From contig CAZPKG010000012.1 of assembly GCA_964587105.1 (NCBI GenBank), positions 37,359-101,358 on the forward strand: 64,000 bases of DNA, in the 5' to 3' direction. A model generated the notes under the pieces. The model ran no database searches. It had not been told where the DNA came from and worked only from the letters and a program-made list of their open reading frames with translations. Source of the stretch: JABWCQ01 sp964587105. GTDB lineage: Bacteria; Electryoneota; RPQS01. The position numbers were made by a program, and so were the translations under genes. Within the stretch, counting starts at the first letter, position 1. Every line of letters starts with the position of its first letter. Positions 44,401-52,122 of the stretch are shown here, one piece after another.

Positions 44401-45653
44401 CCTATTTCAACAACACCACCTTCTTCAAAACACTTCGCTCCCCCGCCGCCCTCAAAAAATAAACCCCACTCGAGAGCGCCGCAGGCGCAACATAAGAAAT
44501 AGTAGAAGAAGCGAGCCTCCCCCGATAAACCACATCCACCTCTCTCCCCAACAAATCATACAGCGAAAGCGTCACATCCCAATGCAACGGCACATCAAGT
44601 GAGATGGAAAGTGTTGAGTTAAAGGGGTTGGGAAAGACACTCATTGCGAATGATTCAGGAACAGGCTCAAACTCATTTGATACTGACGTTCTGAAGTCCC
44701 AAAGCTCATGGTAAAACGAATCTACAAGTGCCCCATATTCACGAATGTGATAGAATACCAGTTCAACGCGGACACCGTCCTGCTGAGGACTCTCTGCCTT
44801 GAAAGAGACATAGACCTCGCCCTCATTTATGGTGGGAATGAGTGCTCGTTCCCAGCCAAGCGGTCGTAATGGTAAGTTCGGAATGAAGAGGCTATCACGA
44901 ACTGTGCGACCAGTATCAGTAACTACATAGAGACGGAATTGAGACATCCCCCAGAGCTCATCGTGTGCACCACATTCCCACCTCGTAATATACCTAGCAG
45001 AAGGCCACCCACCAGTTGACCAAGTCCGACCAGTGTCACTGGAAACGCAAACTCGACTCGGCTGTGTAGCAATACCATATATTAGCCCCGGCCAGTGCGA
45101 GATGATCTCCACCGACACATGCGAGCTATCCGGGCCGACGTTCGAAACCGGAAGCTGTACATAAGATTCCCAATCATCTCCTGTATGGTAGAGTAGATTC
45201 TCAGGACTCGAAGGAACGCGCAGAAGCCAACATTCCTGTGGCTCCAGTCCTGCCAAGAAGAAGCGGGTATCATCATTGCTATCTGGAATGATTGGTCCAT
45301 TGGTCCAGGACATGCCGCCATTTACGCTAAAGAAATTATTCGCTGTGTAGTAGGCAAACATATGACCGGGCGATCCAGTTGCACACATTACACCTCCTGG
45401 CGCATGAAGGTTCATCTGTTCGAGTACAGCACCATGCTGACTTACTCGGATGACACTCACATCATCAGAAGTTGGATATGAAAAACTGAAATACACACTT
45501 GAGTCACTTGGGCTATAGACAGCCATTGCCGAGTTCTCCACCCCCACTAACAAAACCGCGAACCCCACCCGCTTCAAAAGATTGAATACAGATAGAATTC
45601 GCGAGAGAAGAAATGGACTGCACCCCAAATTTTGGAGTCGGTATCCACTTAGT

Positions 45654-46457
45654 TTAGGCGGCGTTTTGGGTTTGATTGTATTGAAGTTCGAACTCGGCGG
45701 GGGGCGTGTAGCCGAGGGCCGAGTGTAGACGTTCTGTGTTGTAAACCTGGTTGATGAACCGTCCGATTTGCCTCCGTGCCTCTTCGGGGGTGCGATAGTC
45801 AGACAGATAGACTTCTTCTTTCTTGAGGGTTTTGAAGAAGCTTTCGGCGACGGCGTTGTCGTACGGATTGCCCTTGCCCGACATGCTGATTTGCACGCCG
45901 TGCTGCTTGAGTAGATCGGTGTAAGCATGACAAGCGTATTGCACACCGCGATCACTGTGATGGATCAACCCCGGTGCTGGCTTGCGTTCGGACAGAGCTA
46001 TGGTCATAGCCTCGATGACCAGATCGGCTTCGAGACTTTTCGACAGCGCCCAGCCCACGACCTTGCGTGAGAACGCATCAAGGATCACGGCGAGATAGAC
46101 AAAGCCCAGCGGCAAACGGATGTAGGTGATGTCCGCCACCCAAATGCGGTCGGGCGCAGTGGGCCACTGGTTCTGATAGAGGTTCGGATAAACTGGAAGC
46201 GTGTGTCTGCTGTCGGTGGTGATCGTAAAGCCGCGCAGCGGTCTGACCAGCAGATCTGACTCTTTCATGATCTTGAGGACAAGCTTGCGGTTGACCATCA
46301 CGCCCTGCCGATGCAGCTCGGCGGTGATGCGCCGATAGCCATAACCGGCTTTGTTAAACGCCAACGTTTCTATCCGGTCCTGCAACTCCAGTCGCCGCGC
46401 CAGGCGGTCATCCGCTGAGCGTGAACGATAGTAATATGTGCTCTCCGGAAGATCCAT
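45654..46457 (-). CDS. IS3-family transposase OrfB
   Basis: 267 aa with an HTH_21 domain (YGYRRITAELHRQGV) and the rve DDE core: VADITYI, HSDRGVQY, and NAVAESFFKTLK carry the catalytic Asp, Asp and Glu, with the conserved C-terminal YNTERLHSALGYTPP. Its ATG overlaps the orfA stop (TGATG). A -1 slip in orfA would fuse it to OrfA. Confidence 0.93.
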   Translation of the reverse strand: MDLPESTYYYRSRSADDRLARRLELQDRIETLAFNKAGYGYRRITAELHRQGVMVNRKLVLKIMKESDLLVRPLRGFTITTDSRHTLPVYPNLYQNQWPTAPDRIWVADITYIRLPLGFVYLAVILDAFSRKVVGWALSKSLEADLVIEAMTIALSERKPAPGLIHHSDRGVQYACHAYTDLLKQHGVQISMSGKGNPYDNAVAESFFKTLKKEEVYLSDYRTPEEARRQIGRFINQVYNTERLHSALGYTPPAEFELQYNQTQNAA

Positions 46458-46813
46458 CAGCGCGCACCCTTCTTTCCGCGTGAACGTTCCCGGTCTTGCG
46501 GCGACAGCCTGTCTGCGTTCTGCTGTTCCTGTAGCCGGGCGGTTTTTTTTAGAAACTCGATCTGCTCTTCCTTCTTCCCGACTAACCGCTGCAGCTCCGC
46601 CACTTGCAGTTCCAATGCCCGCACTTCAGGCGAAATCGCGCCGGTCGCCCCTCCCCCCAGGCGACCGGTTTTGTACGCCTTCTGCCACAGCAGAATCGTG
46701 TTCGCCGACACGTTGTGTCGGCGCGCTACCGAAGCCTGACTCGCTCCCCCAAGCACCTCCTGCACCACCTGAACCTTAAACTCATCCGAAAACCTGCGTC
46801 GCTGACCTGACAT
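46457..46813 (-). CDS. IS3-family transposase OrfA
   Basis: 118 aa. N-terminal HTH (RRRFSDEFKVQVVQEVLGG, ASVARRHNVSANTILLWQ) and a C-terminal leucine zipper (VRALELQVAELQRLVGKKEE). A run of eight A on the coding strand (46550-46543) lies after EFL; slipping back one base there enters the orfB frame without a stop, giving the OrfAB fusion usual for IS3 transposition. Confidence 0.9.
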   Translation of the reverse strand: MSGQRRRFSDEFKVQVVQEVLGGASQASVARRHNVSANTILLWQKAYKTGRLGGGATGAISPEVRALELQVAELQRLVGKKEEQIEFLKKTARLQEQQNADRLSPQDRERSRGKKGAR

Positions 46814-46944
46814 CCTGCACTCCTTTCTCCAATCCCCCTAAACTAACACTTCTTGGAGACTCTCTCCAGCCCTCGGGGTGCAGTCCAAAAATCACACTTC
46901 ATACCCCCAATCTACAGCCACCACCGCACTTCCGCAAGTGCCTC

Positions 46945-46995
46945 TGTCCCCCCTTCCTCCGTTCACGGGGGAAGGGCCGGGGATGGGGGTCTGCC
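46945..46995 (-). repeat. C-rich hairpin repeat (minus orientation) upstream of the broken T9SS gene
   Basis: Complement reads AGACCCCCATCCCC...CCCTTCCCCCGTGAACGGAGGAAGGGG, the long variant also seen at 58464-58512. It is in the promoter region of the pseudogene; 46996-47089 shows nothing else recognisable and may contain the left end of the prophage. Confidence 0.7.
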
Positions 46996-47089
46996 TCCCA
47001 ACACCGCATTGTGGGGGGAAAGAAATGATAGAAGGTGAGGAATGAATTGATAGGTTTAGGTTCTGGCGAGGGTGGAGCGCAGGATTTGC

Positions 47090-47127
47090 ACAATAAAAAA
47101 CGGGCTACCCTAATCGGGCGGCCCGTT
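47090..47127 (-). terminator. Terminator of the repressor operon
   Basis: GCCCGTT/AACGGGC stem (47121-47127 with 47099-47105) followed on the minus strand by six Ts. It ends the 47156-48532 minus-strand unit. Confidence 0.75.
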
Positions 47128-47155
47128 CTTACATATAGGGAACTCTACTTAAAGA

Positions 47156-47392
47156 TCAGAGGGTGCGTGGATCGCGGAGGTCATCCAGAGATTTATGGGG
47201 TGGTTTGGGACGGACGATTTGCTGCTCGAAGCTGTGAGCTTTACGGCCAATGGTGGCGATGCCGGCGAACCAGACCGCGCCGATGAAGAACCAGAGCCAT
47301 GCTCCGGTCATGTCGGCATGTCCGGCAAACCAGAAGGCCCGGATCCACGAGAGGACGAATCCGATCAGACCGATCCATAATGCAGCTTTCAT
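47156..47392 (-). CDS. Small two-TM membrane protein of the prophage
   Basis: 78 aa, preceded by GGAG at good spacing. Two hydrophobic helices (ALWIGLIGFVLSWIRAFWF, GAWLWFFIGAVWFAGIATIG) and a basic cytoplasmic tail. Third gene of the repressor transcript, so expected to be expressed in the lysogen. Function unknown; superinfection exclusion is one possibility. Confidence 0.6.
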   Translation of the reverse strand: MKAALWIGLIGFVLSWIRAFWFAGHADMTGAWLWFFIGAVWFAGIATIGRKAHSFEQQIVRPKPPHKSLDDLRDPRTL

Positions 47393-47410
47393 TTTCGACT
47401 CCTTCTCATG

Positions 47411-47974
47411 TCAGTAGCGTGATGAGCTTGGGGTGTGTTGGGCCGTATAGACTACAACGAGCAAGCCTGTGAGCGCGACCAAAAGTGAACCAATGAGCCA
47501 GCCATCCGCCGCAGCGGCTTTGCTGAATTCGCGCATTTGTGTCTCATATCCTTGCAAGAAACCTTGCTGGTATTCGACCGACAGATCATTCAAGTCGCGC
47601 AGAATAAAATCAGGGGGCAGGTGTTTGCTCGACGCGGCCACGCCATAGGACATCATAGCGCCCATAGAGCCGTGCAACATTGTTGCCGCGACTGCAGCCC
47701 CTTCTCCGGTCTTTGCCTTCTTGTCGAGCTTGAGCTTGTATGCAACTCTCCGACCATCCATGATTCCCTGATAGAAACAGTCCTTCTCAGACTTAGGTGC
47801 CGGGTAGAGGAAGTAACCGGATTTGAAGGCAACTTGCTGACGGAGCGAGTCCGGTGCTTGGGATACGATAGAGACTTGCTTGGGAGTCGGAAAGGCCGAA
47901 ACGATATACGGTAAGCCAAAGCAATAGATCAAGACGTAAATAGTAATTCTACGGAATGAAATGATAGAATACAT
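47411..47974 (-). CDS. Exported protein with C-terminal membrane helix, prophage lysogenic operon
   Basis: 187 aa. N-terminal signal or anchor (ITIYVLIYCFGLPYIVSAF), an extracytoplasmic domain with a single Cys and a small-residue-rich stretch (GEGAAVAATMLHGSMGAMMSYG), and a C-terminal TM helix (WLIGSLLVALTGLLVVVY). It sits between the repressor gene and the small membrane protein gene. No family recognised; a lysogenic conversion or exclusion role is only inferred. Confidence 0.55.
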   Translation of the reverse strand: MYSIISFRRITIYVLIYCFGLPYIVSAFPTPKQVSIVSQAPDSLRQQVAFKSGYFLYPAPKSEKDCFYQGIMDGRRVAYKLKLDKKAKTGEGAAVAATMLHGSMGAMMSYGVAASSKHLPPDFILRDLNDLSVEYQQGFLQGYETQMREFSKAAAADGWLIGSLLVALTGLLVVVYTAQHTPSSSRY

Positions 47975-47998
47975 GAGTCTCCTAAATACAGGTTGACG

Positions 47999-48532
47999 TT
48001 ACTTCGTTGGTCCTGATTTCGGGTTTTGTGTTGCATTAAGCTCGTCAATCATATTTCGAAGTTCGGTTGACCGTTGCATACGACGGCTAAAGAGCAAGTG
48101 CAGCCAACCGACTTTTGGCAAATGGGAAAATAACTCAGGTTTGTCTTTCGCTTGTTCAGCCAGAAAAGCAGCTTCGTCCAACGATATTCCCGCACGCCGG
48201 AGCAAGTGATCATCCCGCAGTATCTCCTCCAGACCTGGCGCACCGTGATCCACAGTCAGGTCAACCAGCCTGCCAATACTTTCGTCCGCCAGCGGCTTAA
48301 ATCCCTCAGCCAAAGTCATTGGCCCGATCCCGAAAACCAGCCAATTCATACTCAATCCCCAACGCTCGGCAATTTTGTGCAGATTTCCGAGCGTAAGCTG
48401 GCCCGCTCCTCTAACTATAGAGGATAGTGTGGAGGGTGGTAGGGAAACCTCTGAGGCATATTTCCCCTGACCGATACCTAAGACGTTGATATGTTGAGAG
48501 ATGCGCTCGCCAATCTGCCTATCAAGGGACAT
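47999..48532 (-). CDS. CI-like phage repressor, XRE family
   Basis: 177 aa. N-terminal XRE-type HTH (ISQHINVLGIGQGKYASEVS, LPPSTLSSIVRGAGQLTLGN, LHKIAERWGLSMNWLVFGIG), then a helical C-terminal part without an S24 peptidase Ser-Lys dyad. It is divergent from the Ner-like gene with two palindromes between, the classic lysogeny switch layout. Confidence 0.8.
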   Translation of the reverse strand: MSLDRQIGERISQHINVLGIGQGKYASEVSLPPSTLSSIVRGAGQLTLGNLHKIAERWGLSMNWLVFGIGPMTLAEGFKPLADESIGRLVDLTVDHGAPGLEEILRDDHLLRRAGISLDEAAFLAEQAKDKPELFSHLPKVGWLHLLFSRRMQRSTELRNMIDELNATQNPKSGPTK

Positions 48533-48555
48533 GAGAATCCTGTAAATATTTCATA

Positions 48556-48611
48556 ATTCCGCTTGACTTGTGCGGGAATATCATATACATTGTGTTCGTG
48601 AACGGGTTCAC
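48556..48611. promoter_or_regulatory. Lysogeny-switch operator and promoter region
   Basis: Two dyads lie here: ATTCCGC-N9-GCGGGAAT (48556-48579) and the perfect palindrome GTGAACGGGTTCAC (48598-48611). A sigma-70-like promoter reads rightward: TTGACT (48563-48568), 17-bp spacer, TACATT (48586-48591), so the start would fall near the second palindrome. This suits control by the repressor and/or the Ner-like protein. Confidence 0.6.
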
Positions 48612-48640
48612 CAAACTAATCTTTAACGGCGATTTTAGGA

Positions 48641-48886
48641 ATGCACAAGGAACAGTTAAGACAAGTCGGATACATCAAAGAGTTGCTAAAAGATAAAGGA
48701 TTAGAATATAGCGACTTCGGTGTTCAGAAAAGTCTCATTTCCAGAGTGATTCACGGTCAGTTAAAGACCCGCTACCTGCAAATCCGAATCGCCCGCAGGC
48801 TGGGGATTCCCGTAAACGATCTGTTTCCCGCCAAGACCAATATACGGCGAGGAGCGGGAAAACGCAAGAAGGCTACGGGTCGGTAG
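48641..48886 (+). CDS. Ner-like early regulator
   Basis: 81 aa, basic, with one HTH (EYSDFGVQKSLISRVIHGQL, RYLQIRIARRLGIPVNDLFP) like the Mu Ner/Nlp or small XRE regulators, and a Lys/Arg-rich tail. It is first gene of the rightward early transcript and divergent to the repressor, where Ner lies in Mu. Cro/Ner role inferred. Confidence 0.7.
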   Translation: MHKEQLRQVGYIKELLKDKGLEYSDFGVQKSLISRVIHGQLKTRYLQIRIARRLGIPVNDLFPAKTNIRRGAGKRKKATGR

Positions 48887-48921
48887 GGATATAAGAGCTA
48901 AGTTCAATAAAAAGGCCAAAA

Positions 48922-48948
48922 CGTGAGATCAATCTCACGCCATTTTTT
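48922..48948 (+). terminator. Hairpin with T-run between ner-like gene and early operon
   Basis: CGTGAGAT (48922-48929) and ATCTCACG (48932-48939) then CCATTTTTT. It lies 13 bp before the ATG at 48961, so early transcription may be partly stopped here. Confidence 0.65.
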
Positions 48949-48960
48949 AGGAGATATGGA

Positions 48961-49878
48961 ATGCCGGAGCAAGCAAGTCAGGAAATAGCGGTTGTGAACG
49001 CGGTTGGATTGTTTGAAGCTTTGCCCAAGCCGGGTGAAACAGTCTATGATCAAGCGACGCACGAGCAGGTCGAGATCACGGTTGAAGATCAGGCGCTGGC
49101 CATAGACCTGCACAACCGTGTATTTATGAACGTGATTGATACCGCGTGCGCGGTGTCGCAGATTCACAGTCGCCGTTTGTATGTGCAGTTGGGGTACAAC
49201 CACTTCAACGAATATGTTGAGAAGAGCCTGCCGTTTGGAACTCGGCAGGCTTACTCATATGTGCTAATCGGCGCCCGCCTCGAACCACGTCTGTTGACGA
49301 TGGGTGCTGATAGTACGGGCGCAATCGCGCAAATCGGAATGGCCAAGCTTAAGACGTTGACAGAGAACATCTCCGATGCCGACTTGGACAAGTTTGTCAA
49401 GGGTGAAGAGTTTATGGCGGCAGACGGGACGATGGTTTCAATTGACAAGCTGACCGAGAAGTCGGTGCGGGATTGGAAAGAGAAGTTCAAAGGTGCCACC
49501 ACAGAGCTTGGTCGGACGAAAGCCGATCTTGAAACGACAAAAAAAGAGCTTGCCGACGCACTGAAGTCGCAGTCGGGTGACACGACGGTGGCGCAAGAGC
49601 TTGCCACGAAACTTGAGAAGGTGACTGCGAAATTTGAGCGGTTGCAGGGTGAGCGGAAGAAAGCCGAGCAGGCTGAAAAGCAATTGGCCAAAGCAAGTGA
49701 AGAGGCCGAGAGTGCTTATCAAGTTCTGCTGGCTTATTCACCGCGCTCGGCTGAAGATTATGAAGCCTCGTCCGGTGAAATGGATACGGCGATCGCGATT
49801 GCCGTCAAGTATCAAGGCTTGTTTGCCCGGTTGGTGACGATTTACAACAACATCAAATCGGAATCTGAAGGAGCATAG
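48961..49878 (+). CDS. Coiled-coil phage early protein with HTH-like segment
   Basis: 305 aa, SD TAGGAG. Residues ~45-115 are helical with an HTH-like pattern (SRRLYVQLGYNHFNEYVEKS, LPFGTRQAYSYVLIGARL) resembling DNA-binding parts of plasmid/phage accessory proteins. Residues ~175-255 are a strong coiled coil rich in Lys, Glu and Ala (LGRTKADLETTKKELADALK). Function unknown; possibly DNA-binding, replication-linked. Two bases separate it from the next gene. Confidence 0.55.
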   Translation: MPEQASQEIAVVNAVGLFEALPKPGETVYDQATHEQVEITVEDQALAIDLHNRVFMNVIDTACAVSQIHSRRLYVQLGYNHFNEYVEKSLPFGTRQAYSYVLIGARLEPRLLTMGADSTGAIAQIGMAKLKTLTENISDADLDKFVKGEEFMAADGTMVSIDKLTEKSVRDWKEKFKGATTELGRTKADLETTKKELADALKSQSGDTTVAQELATKLEKVTAKFERLQGERKKAEQAEKQLAKASEEAESAYQVLLAYSPRSAEDYEASSGEMDTAIAIAVKYQGLFARLVTIYNNIKSESEGA

Positions 49879-49879
49879 G

Positions 49880-50320
49880 ATGGCAGAAGTTGTGTTGATG
49901 AAGGTCTCGGACTGGTACCAAGAGACGAACGAGTGTACCGAGGTTACGAGTTGGCTGACGAAGAGCTATGACGTGCGGATTGAGTATGGCCAAAGTGGCC
50001 AGAAGCAGCCGGTGTTGTTCCAGATCGGGACGACGGAAGGGCCGCACGGTGGGTACGGATTCAACATGGAACTCAGGAAGAAATCGGGCGAGCGGATTAT
50101 GCCGATCTACCGTGATTCTTCGGGTCTCAGAGCCACATCGAAACCTGTCTGTTGGCTGTTGCCGGGTGAAGTGTATGTGCTGGATATCCATTTCATGCCC
50201 TCGGTGTATAAGCGGATTTGGTACACGCTGGGGTTCGTGAAACGCTGGGTGCCGAGATACAATTTCTATATCAAGGCGAGCAAGCAAGGGGACGGGCATG
50301 TGGCGGAGTTCGGGCGATAG
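49880..50320 (+). CDS. Phage protein of unknown function
   Basis: 146 aa. Mixed alpha/beta, with many aromatic residues (DWYQETNECTEV, GGYGFNMELRKKSGERI, YKRIWYTLGFVKRWVPRYNFY). No family or catalytic motif recognised. It directly follows the coiled-coil gene and is followed by a C-rich repeat. Confidence 0.55.
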   Translation: MAEVVLMKVSDWYQETNECTEVTSWLTKSYDVRIEYGQSGQKQPVLFQIGTTEGPHGGYGFNMELRKKSGERIMPIYRDSSGLRATSKPVCWLLPGEVYVLDIHFMPSVYKRIWYTLGFVKRWVPRYNFYIKASKQGDGHVAEFGR

Positions 50321-50368
50321 CCACCCCTATCCCCCGGCCCCTTTCCCCATGAATGGAGAAAGGGGAGC
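50321..50368 (+). repeat. C-rich hairpin repeat, long variant
   Basis: CCACCCCTATCCCCCGGCCCC... then CTTTCCCCAT-GA-ATGGAGAAAGG hairpin. It is directly after the stop of the preceding gene. 50369-50475 is G-rich and without a gene I can support. Confidence 0.7.
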
Positions 50369-50475
50369 GCGGAGCGGAGACGGCCAGAGGCCGATGGTAG
50401 TGATTGAGATCGGGGCGATGCGAGCAGATGGAAGTATCGGGGTGTGTGTTTCTTTGGTGATTCATTACACACATC

Positions 50476-50506
50476 AGATCGGGGGTTCGAGTCCCTCCGT
50501 CCTGAC
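50476..50506 (+). other. tRNA 3'-end-like fragment
   Basis: GGGGG-TTCGAGT-CCCTC forms a T-arm, preceded by a variable-loop-like AGATC and followed by a 7-nt acceptor-like CGTCCTG plus A. No matching 5' acceptor (CAGGACG), D-arm or anticodon arm is found upstream, so it is a remnant, possibly from an att site. Confidence 0.3.
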
Positions 50507-50508
50507 AA

Positions 50509-50763
50509 ATGATTATAGAGAAACATAAATCTGTTGACGAGTTCGCGGAAAGCATTGAATCGGATGGTTTTCGATTCATTAAGAACGACTTTTGTACCTA
50601 CATATTCCGACGTGGCGACGAAGAGTGGCAAATCTATAATGGAAAGGCATACTACTTTGAAAAAGATGAAGAATTTGCAAGCCACGTTATCGAAGTCTCG
50701 GCAAATCCTGACTCGACATACGATCTTAGGAAATTAAATCCATTCCAAAAGCATGAAGCTTAA
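50509..50763 (+). CDS. Small AT-rich accessory protein
   Basis: 84 aa, starting right after the tRNA-like fragment. Acidic and aromatic (FCTYIFRRGDEEWQIYNGKA, YYFEKDEEFASHVIEVS). Its codon use is visibly more AT-rich than the neighbouring prophage genes. Overlaps the next gene by 11 bp. No family recognised. Confidence 0.5.
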   Translation: MIIEKHKSVDEFAESIESDGFRFIKNDFCTYIFRRGDEEWQIYNGKAYYFEKDEEFASHVIEVSANPDSTYDLRKLNPFQKHEA

Positions 50764-51043
50764 AGAATACAAAAATCACGCGGGCGGGCCATCTACAATG
50801 GTGTTCTTTTGCCCAGGTTGTCAATGTGACCACCCGTTTGATTTGTCTCGTTGGACATGGAATGGGTCAATGGACAAGCCGACTTTCACACCATCACTAC
50901 TTGTAAATGGTGGGGCTTATCGCAGACAAGATCATTCGCTGCGCTGTCATTCGTTTGTGACTGACGGCATGATACAATTCTTAAGTGATTGCGAACATGA
51001 GCTTGCTGGACAGACCGTTGAAATCCCGGACATGGAAGCCTAA
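50753..51043 (+). CDS. DUF6527-like phage protein
   Basis: 96 aa. The pattern FFCPGCQCDHPF, WTWNGSMDKPTFTPSLLVNG, CHSFVTDGMIQFLSDCEHEL-AGQ matches a small zinc-ribbon-like family widespread in phages that I know as DUF6527; function unknown. Cys pairs and His residues suggest a metal site. AT-rich like the previous gene; shares one base with the next start. Confidence 0.65.
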   Translation: MKLKEYKNHAGGPSTMVFFCPGCQCDHPFDLSRWTWNGSMDKPTFTPSLLVNGGAYRRQDHSLRCHSFVTDGMIQFLSDCEHELAGQTVEIPDMEA

Positions 51044-51417
51044 TGCCGCGGGACATTGTGATTACGTTGCCTGCGAAGATTAAGTGGGCAGACTATCAGA
51101 TCGAGCTTAGTGCTGTGGCTGACTGGAAAAGTGTGCTCAGGTTCAAAGTATCGAACGTGCCGAAAGATGGCAACGTTATTGGTGGCCGGTGCTATTTGGT
51201 TTGGCGGGGACAGGTTCGCGGCTGGATGAAGATTTTGGGCTATGGTGCCGGACAATTTACCTGTGAAACGACGGGCAAAGAATGGACGGGCAGATTCATC
51301 GAGCGCAGTGGGCCGTTTCATGCGCTGGACAAGCCGATTCACATGCGGGGGTTTCAGGGGTGGAGATACTGGCAGACCCCCCTTAATCCCCCCGTGAACG
51401 GAGGGAGACCGGAATGA
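51043..51417 (+). CDS. Phage protein with repeat-encoded tail
   Basis: 124 aa. A beta-rich core (YLVWRGQVRGWMKILGYGAG, FTCETTGKEWTGRFIERSGP, MRGFQGWRYW) of unknown family. The last 14 residues, QTPLNPPVNGGRPE, are encoded by the C-rich repeat and are shared in type with other prophage proteins. The stop overlaps the next start (ATGA). Confidence 0.6.
   Translation: MPRDIVITLPAKIKWADYQIELSAVADWKSVLRFKVSNVPKDGNVIGGRCYLVWRGQVRGWMKILGYGAGQFTCETTGKEWTGRFIERSGPFHALDKPIHMRGFQGWRYWQTPLNPPVNGGRPE
51373..51416 (+). repeat. C-rich junction repeat 51 kb-a
   Basis: CAGACCCCCCTTAATCCCCC then CGTGAACG hairpin with GGAGGGAGACCGGAATGA. It codes the end of the 51043 gene and provides SD and ATG of the 51414 gene. 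Confidence 0.85.
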
Positions 51418-51737
51418 AGACGATGGAGCTTGATGTGGATCCGAATGTTGCTTTGCCGGCTGATCTGTTTATGGCTTGGTCGGGGGTGAAGCTTGAGATG
51501 AAAGCGACACTGCGGCGCGGGGTGGGAGCGGTGACGCCGATTGACGGGCCGTCGATTCCGGTGAAGTTTTCGGAAGTGTGGGGGTATGACCGCTTCGGGG
51601 ATGCTGTGTATGCCGCGGGGAAAACGGATTTGGAAGCGATTCAGAATGCCGTGAACGGGGAATGGTTCAAGCTGGGGAGATCGCAGACCCCATCCCCTAA
51701 CCCCTTCCCCATGAATAGAGAAGGGGAACAGGAATGA
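51414..51737 (+). CDS. Phage protein of unknown function with repeat-encoded tail
   Basis: 107 aa. A compact alpha/beta protein (VALPADLFMAWSGVKLEMKA, FSEVWGYDRFGDAVYAAG, LEAIQNAVNGEWFKLG), no family recognised. SD and ATG come from the repeat before it; its own end, QTPSPNPFPMNREGEQE, comes from the long repeat variant, whose last bases form the ATGA overlap with the next gene. Confidence 0.55.
   Translation: MKTMELDVDPNVALPADLFMAWSGVKLEMKATLRRGVGAVTPIDGPSIPVKFSEVWGYDRFGDAVYAAGKTDLEAIQNAVNGEWFKLGRSQTPSPNPFPMNREGEQE
51684..51736 (+). repeat. C-rich junction repeat, long variant 51 kb-b
   Basis: CAGACCCCATCCCCTAACCC then CCCCTTCCCCAT-GA-ATAGAGAAGGGG hairpin, then AACAGGAATGA. It codes the end of the 51414 gene and starts the 51734 gene. 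Confidence 0.85.
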
Positions 51738-52090
51738 CAACAATAATTGACCAGCGCAGCGGGAATAATTTAGCTGACAGTCTTAGCTGGTTATTTGAAG
51801 GGGCAAAAGGAGCGACCGTGAAAGAGCTATTGATTCGACTGCTGAACAGCGGTTGGAAGCACATCGAAGGGACGAAAGATTTCATGATCTTGCAGAAGGA
51901 TATCGAGGGTGAAAATCCGCGAGCGATGAGTGCATTGCTCGACTTCTATCGCGGGGATGCTTACTTCTTCAACAGTGAAACGTCATCTGTTCCGGCTTTG
52001 GCTATTTATACGACGGGGTCCACTCTGACAAACGATATGATCGAGTGTCTGGAGCAGTTTGAACGCGGCGAGATTGTGGCGGGGAATTAG
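51734..52090 (+). CDS. Phage protein of unknown function
   Basis: 118 aa, helical start (VKELLIRLLNSGWKHIEGTK) and a later small domain (ENPRAMSALLDFYRGDAYFF). More AT-rich than the genes further downstream. It ends normally without a repeat tail. No family recognised. Confidence 0.5.
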   Translation: MTTIIDQRSGNNLADSLSWLFEGAKGATVKELLIRLLNSGWKHIEGTKDFMILQKDIEGENPRAMSALLDFYRGDAYFFNSETSSVPALAIYTTGSTLTNDMIECLEQFERGEIVAGN

Positions 52091-52122
52091 TCACGGCTCC
52101 GCTGATCGAAAGATATTGGACA

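Larger units (their letters stand above)
45614..46887 (-). mobile_element. IS3-family insertion sequence, complete
   Basis: It has terminal inverted repeats: TGGACTGCACCCC at 45614-45626 and its complement at 46875-46887, with further matched blocks inside (CACTTAGTTTAGG versus TGTTAGTTTAGG). Ends are TG...CA, and a 3-bp target duplication AAA lies at 45611-45613 and 46888-46890. Length 1274 bp with overlapping orfA and orfB. Both ends and both ORFs are intact, so it is probably recently active. Confidence 0.93.
44402..46902 (-). pseudogene. T9SS-sorted secreted protein gene interrupted by an IS3-family element
   Basis: The gene starts at ATG 46902-46900 (codons M-K-C-D-F), is broken after the TTT codon by the IS at 45614-46887, and continues in the same frame from 45610 as LLSRILSVFNLL... 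to the stop at 44402. Removing the IS and one AAA target duplication restores an uninterrupted frame of about 408 codons. It encodes a signal-peptide-like segment (FAVLLVGVENSAMA), a beta-propeller-like body (SPGHMFAYYTANNFF, SSDTGRTWSTGGW) and a T9SS type-A domain (FPNPFNSTLSISL ... KKVVLLK). The separated 3' part has no good start codon. Confidence 0.85.

Noticed and set aside
44177..44602. 141-codon plus-strand frame
   Set aside because: It runs through the intergenic repeats and antisense to the end of the T9SS pseudogene.
45614..45955. Minus-strand frame continuing from the IS into the T9SS gene as a 517-aa protein
   Set aside because: Its first part is read antiphase through orfB of the IS; the true start is at 46902, beyond the element.
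50372..50506. Complete tRNA gene
   Set aside because: Only T-arm and 3' acceptor strand are tRNA-like; no complementary 5' acceptor, D-arm or anticodon arm was found within 130 bp.
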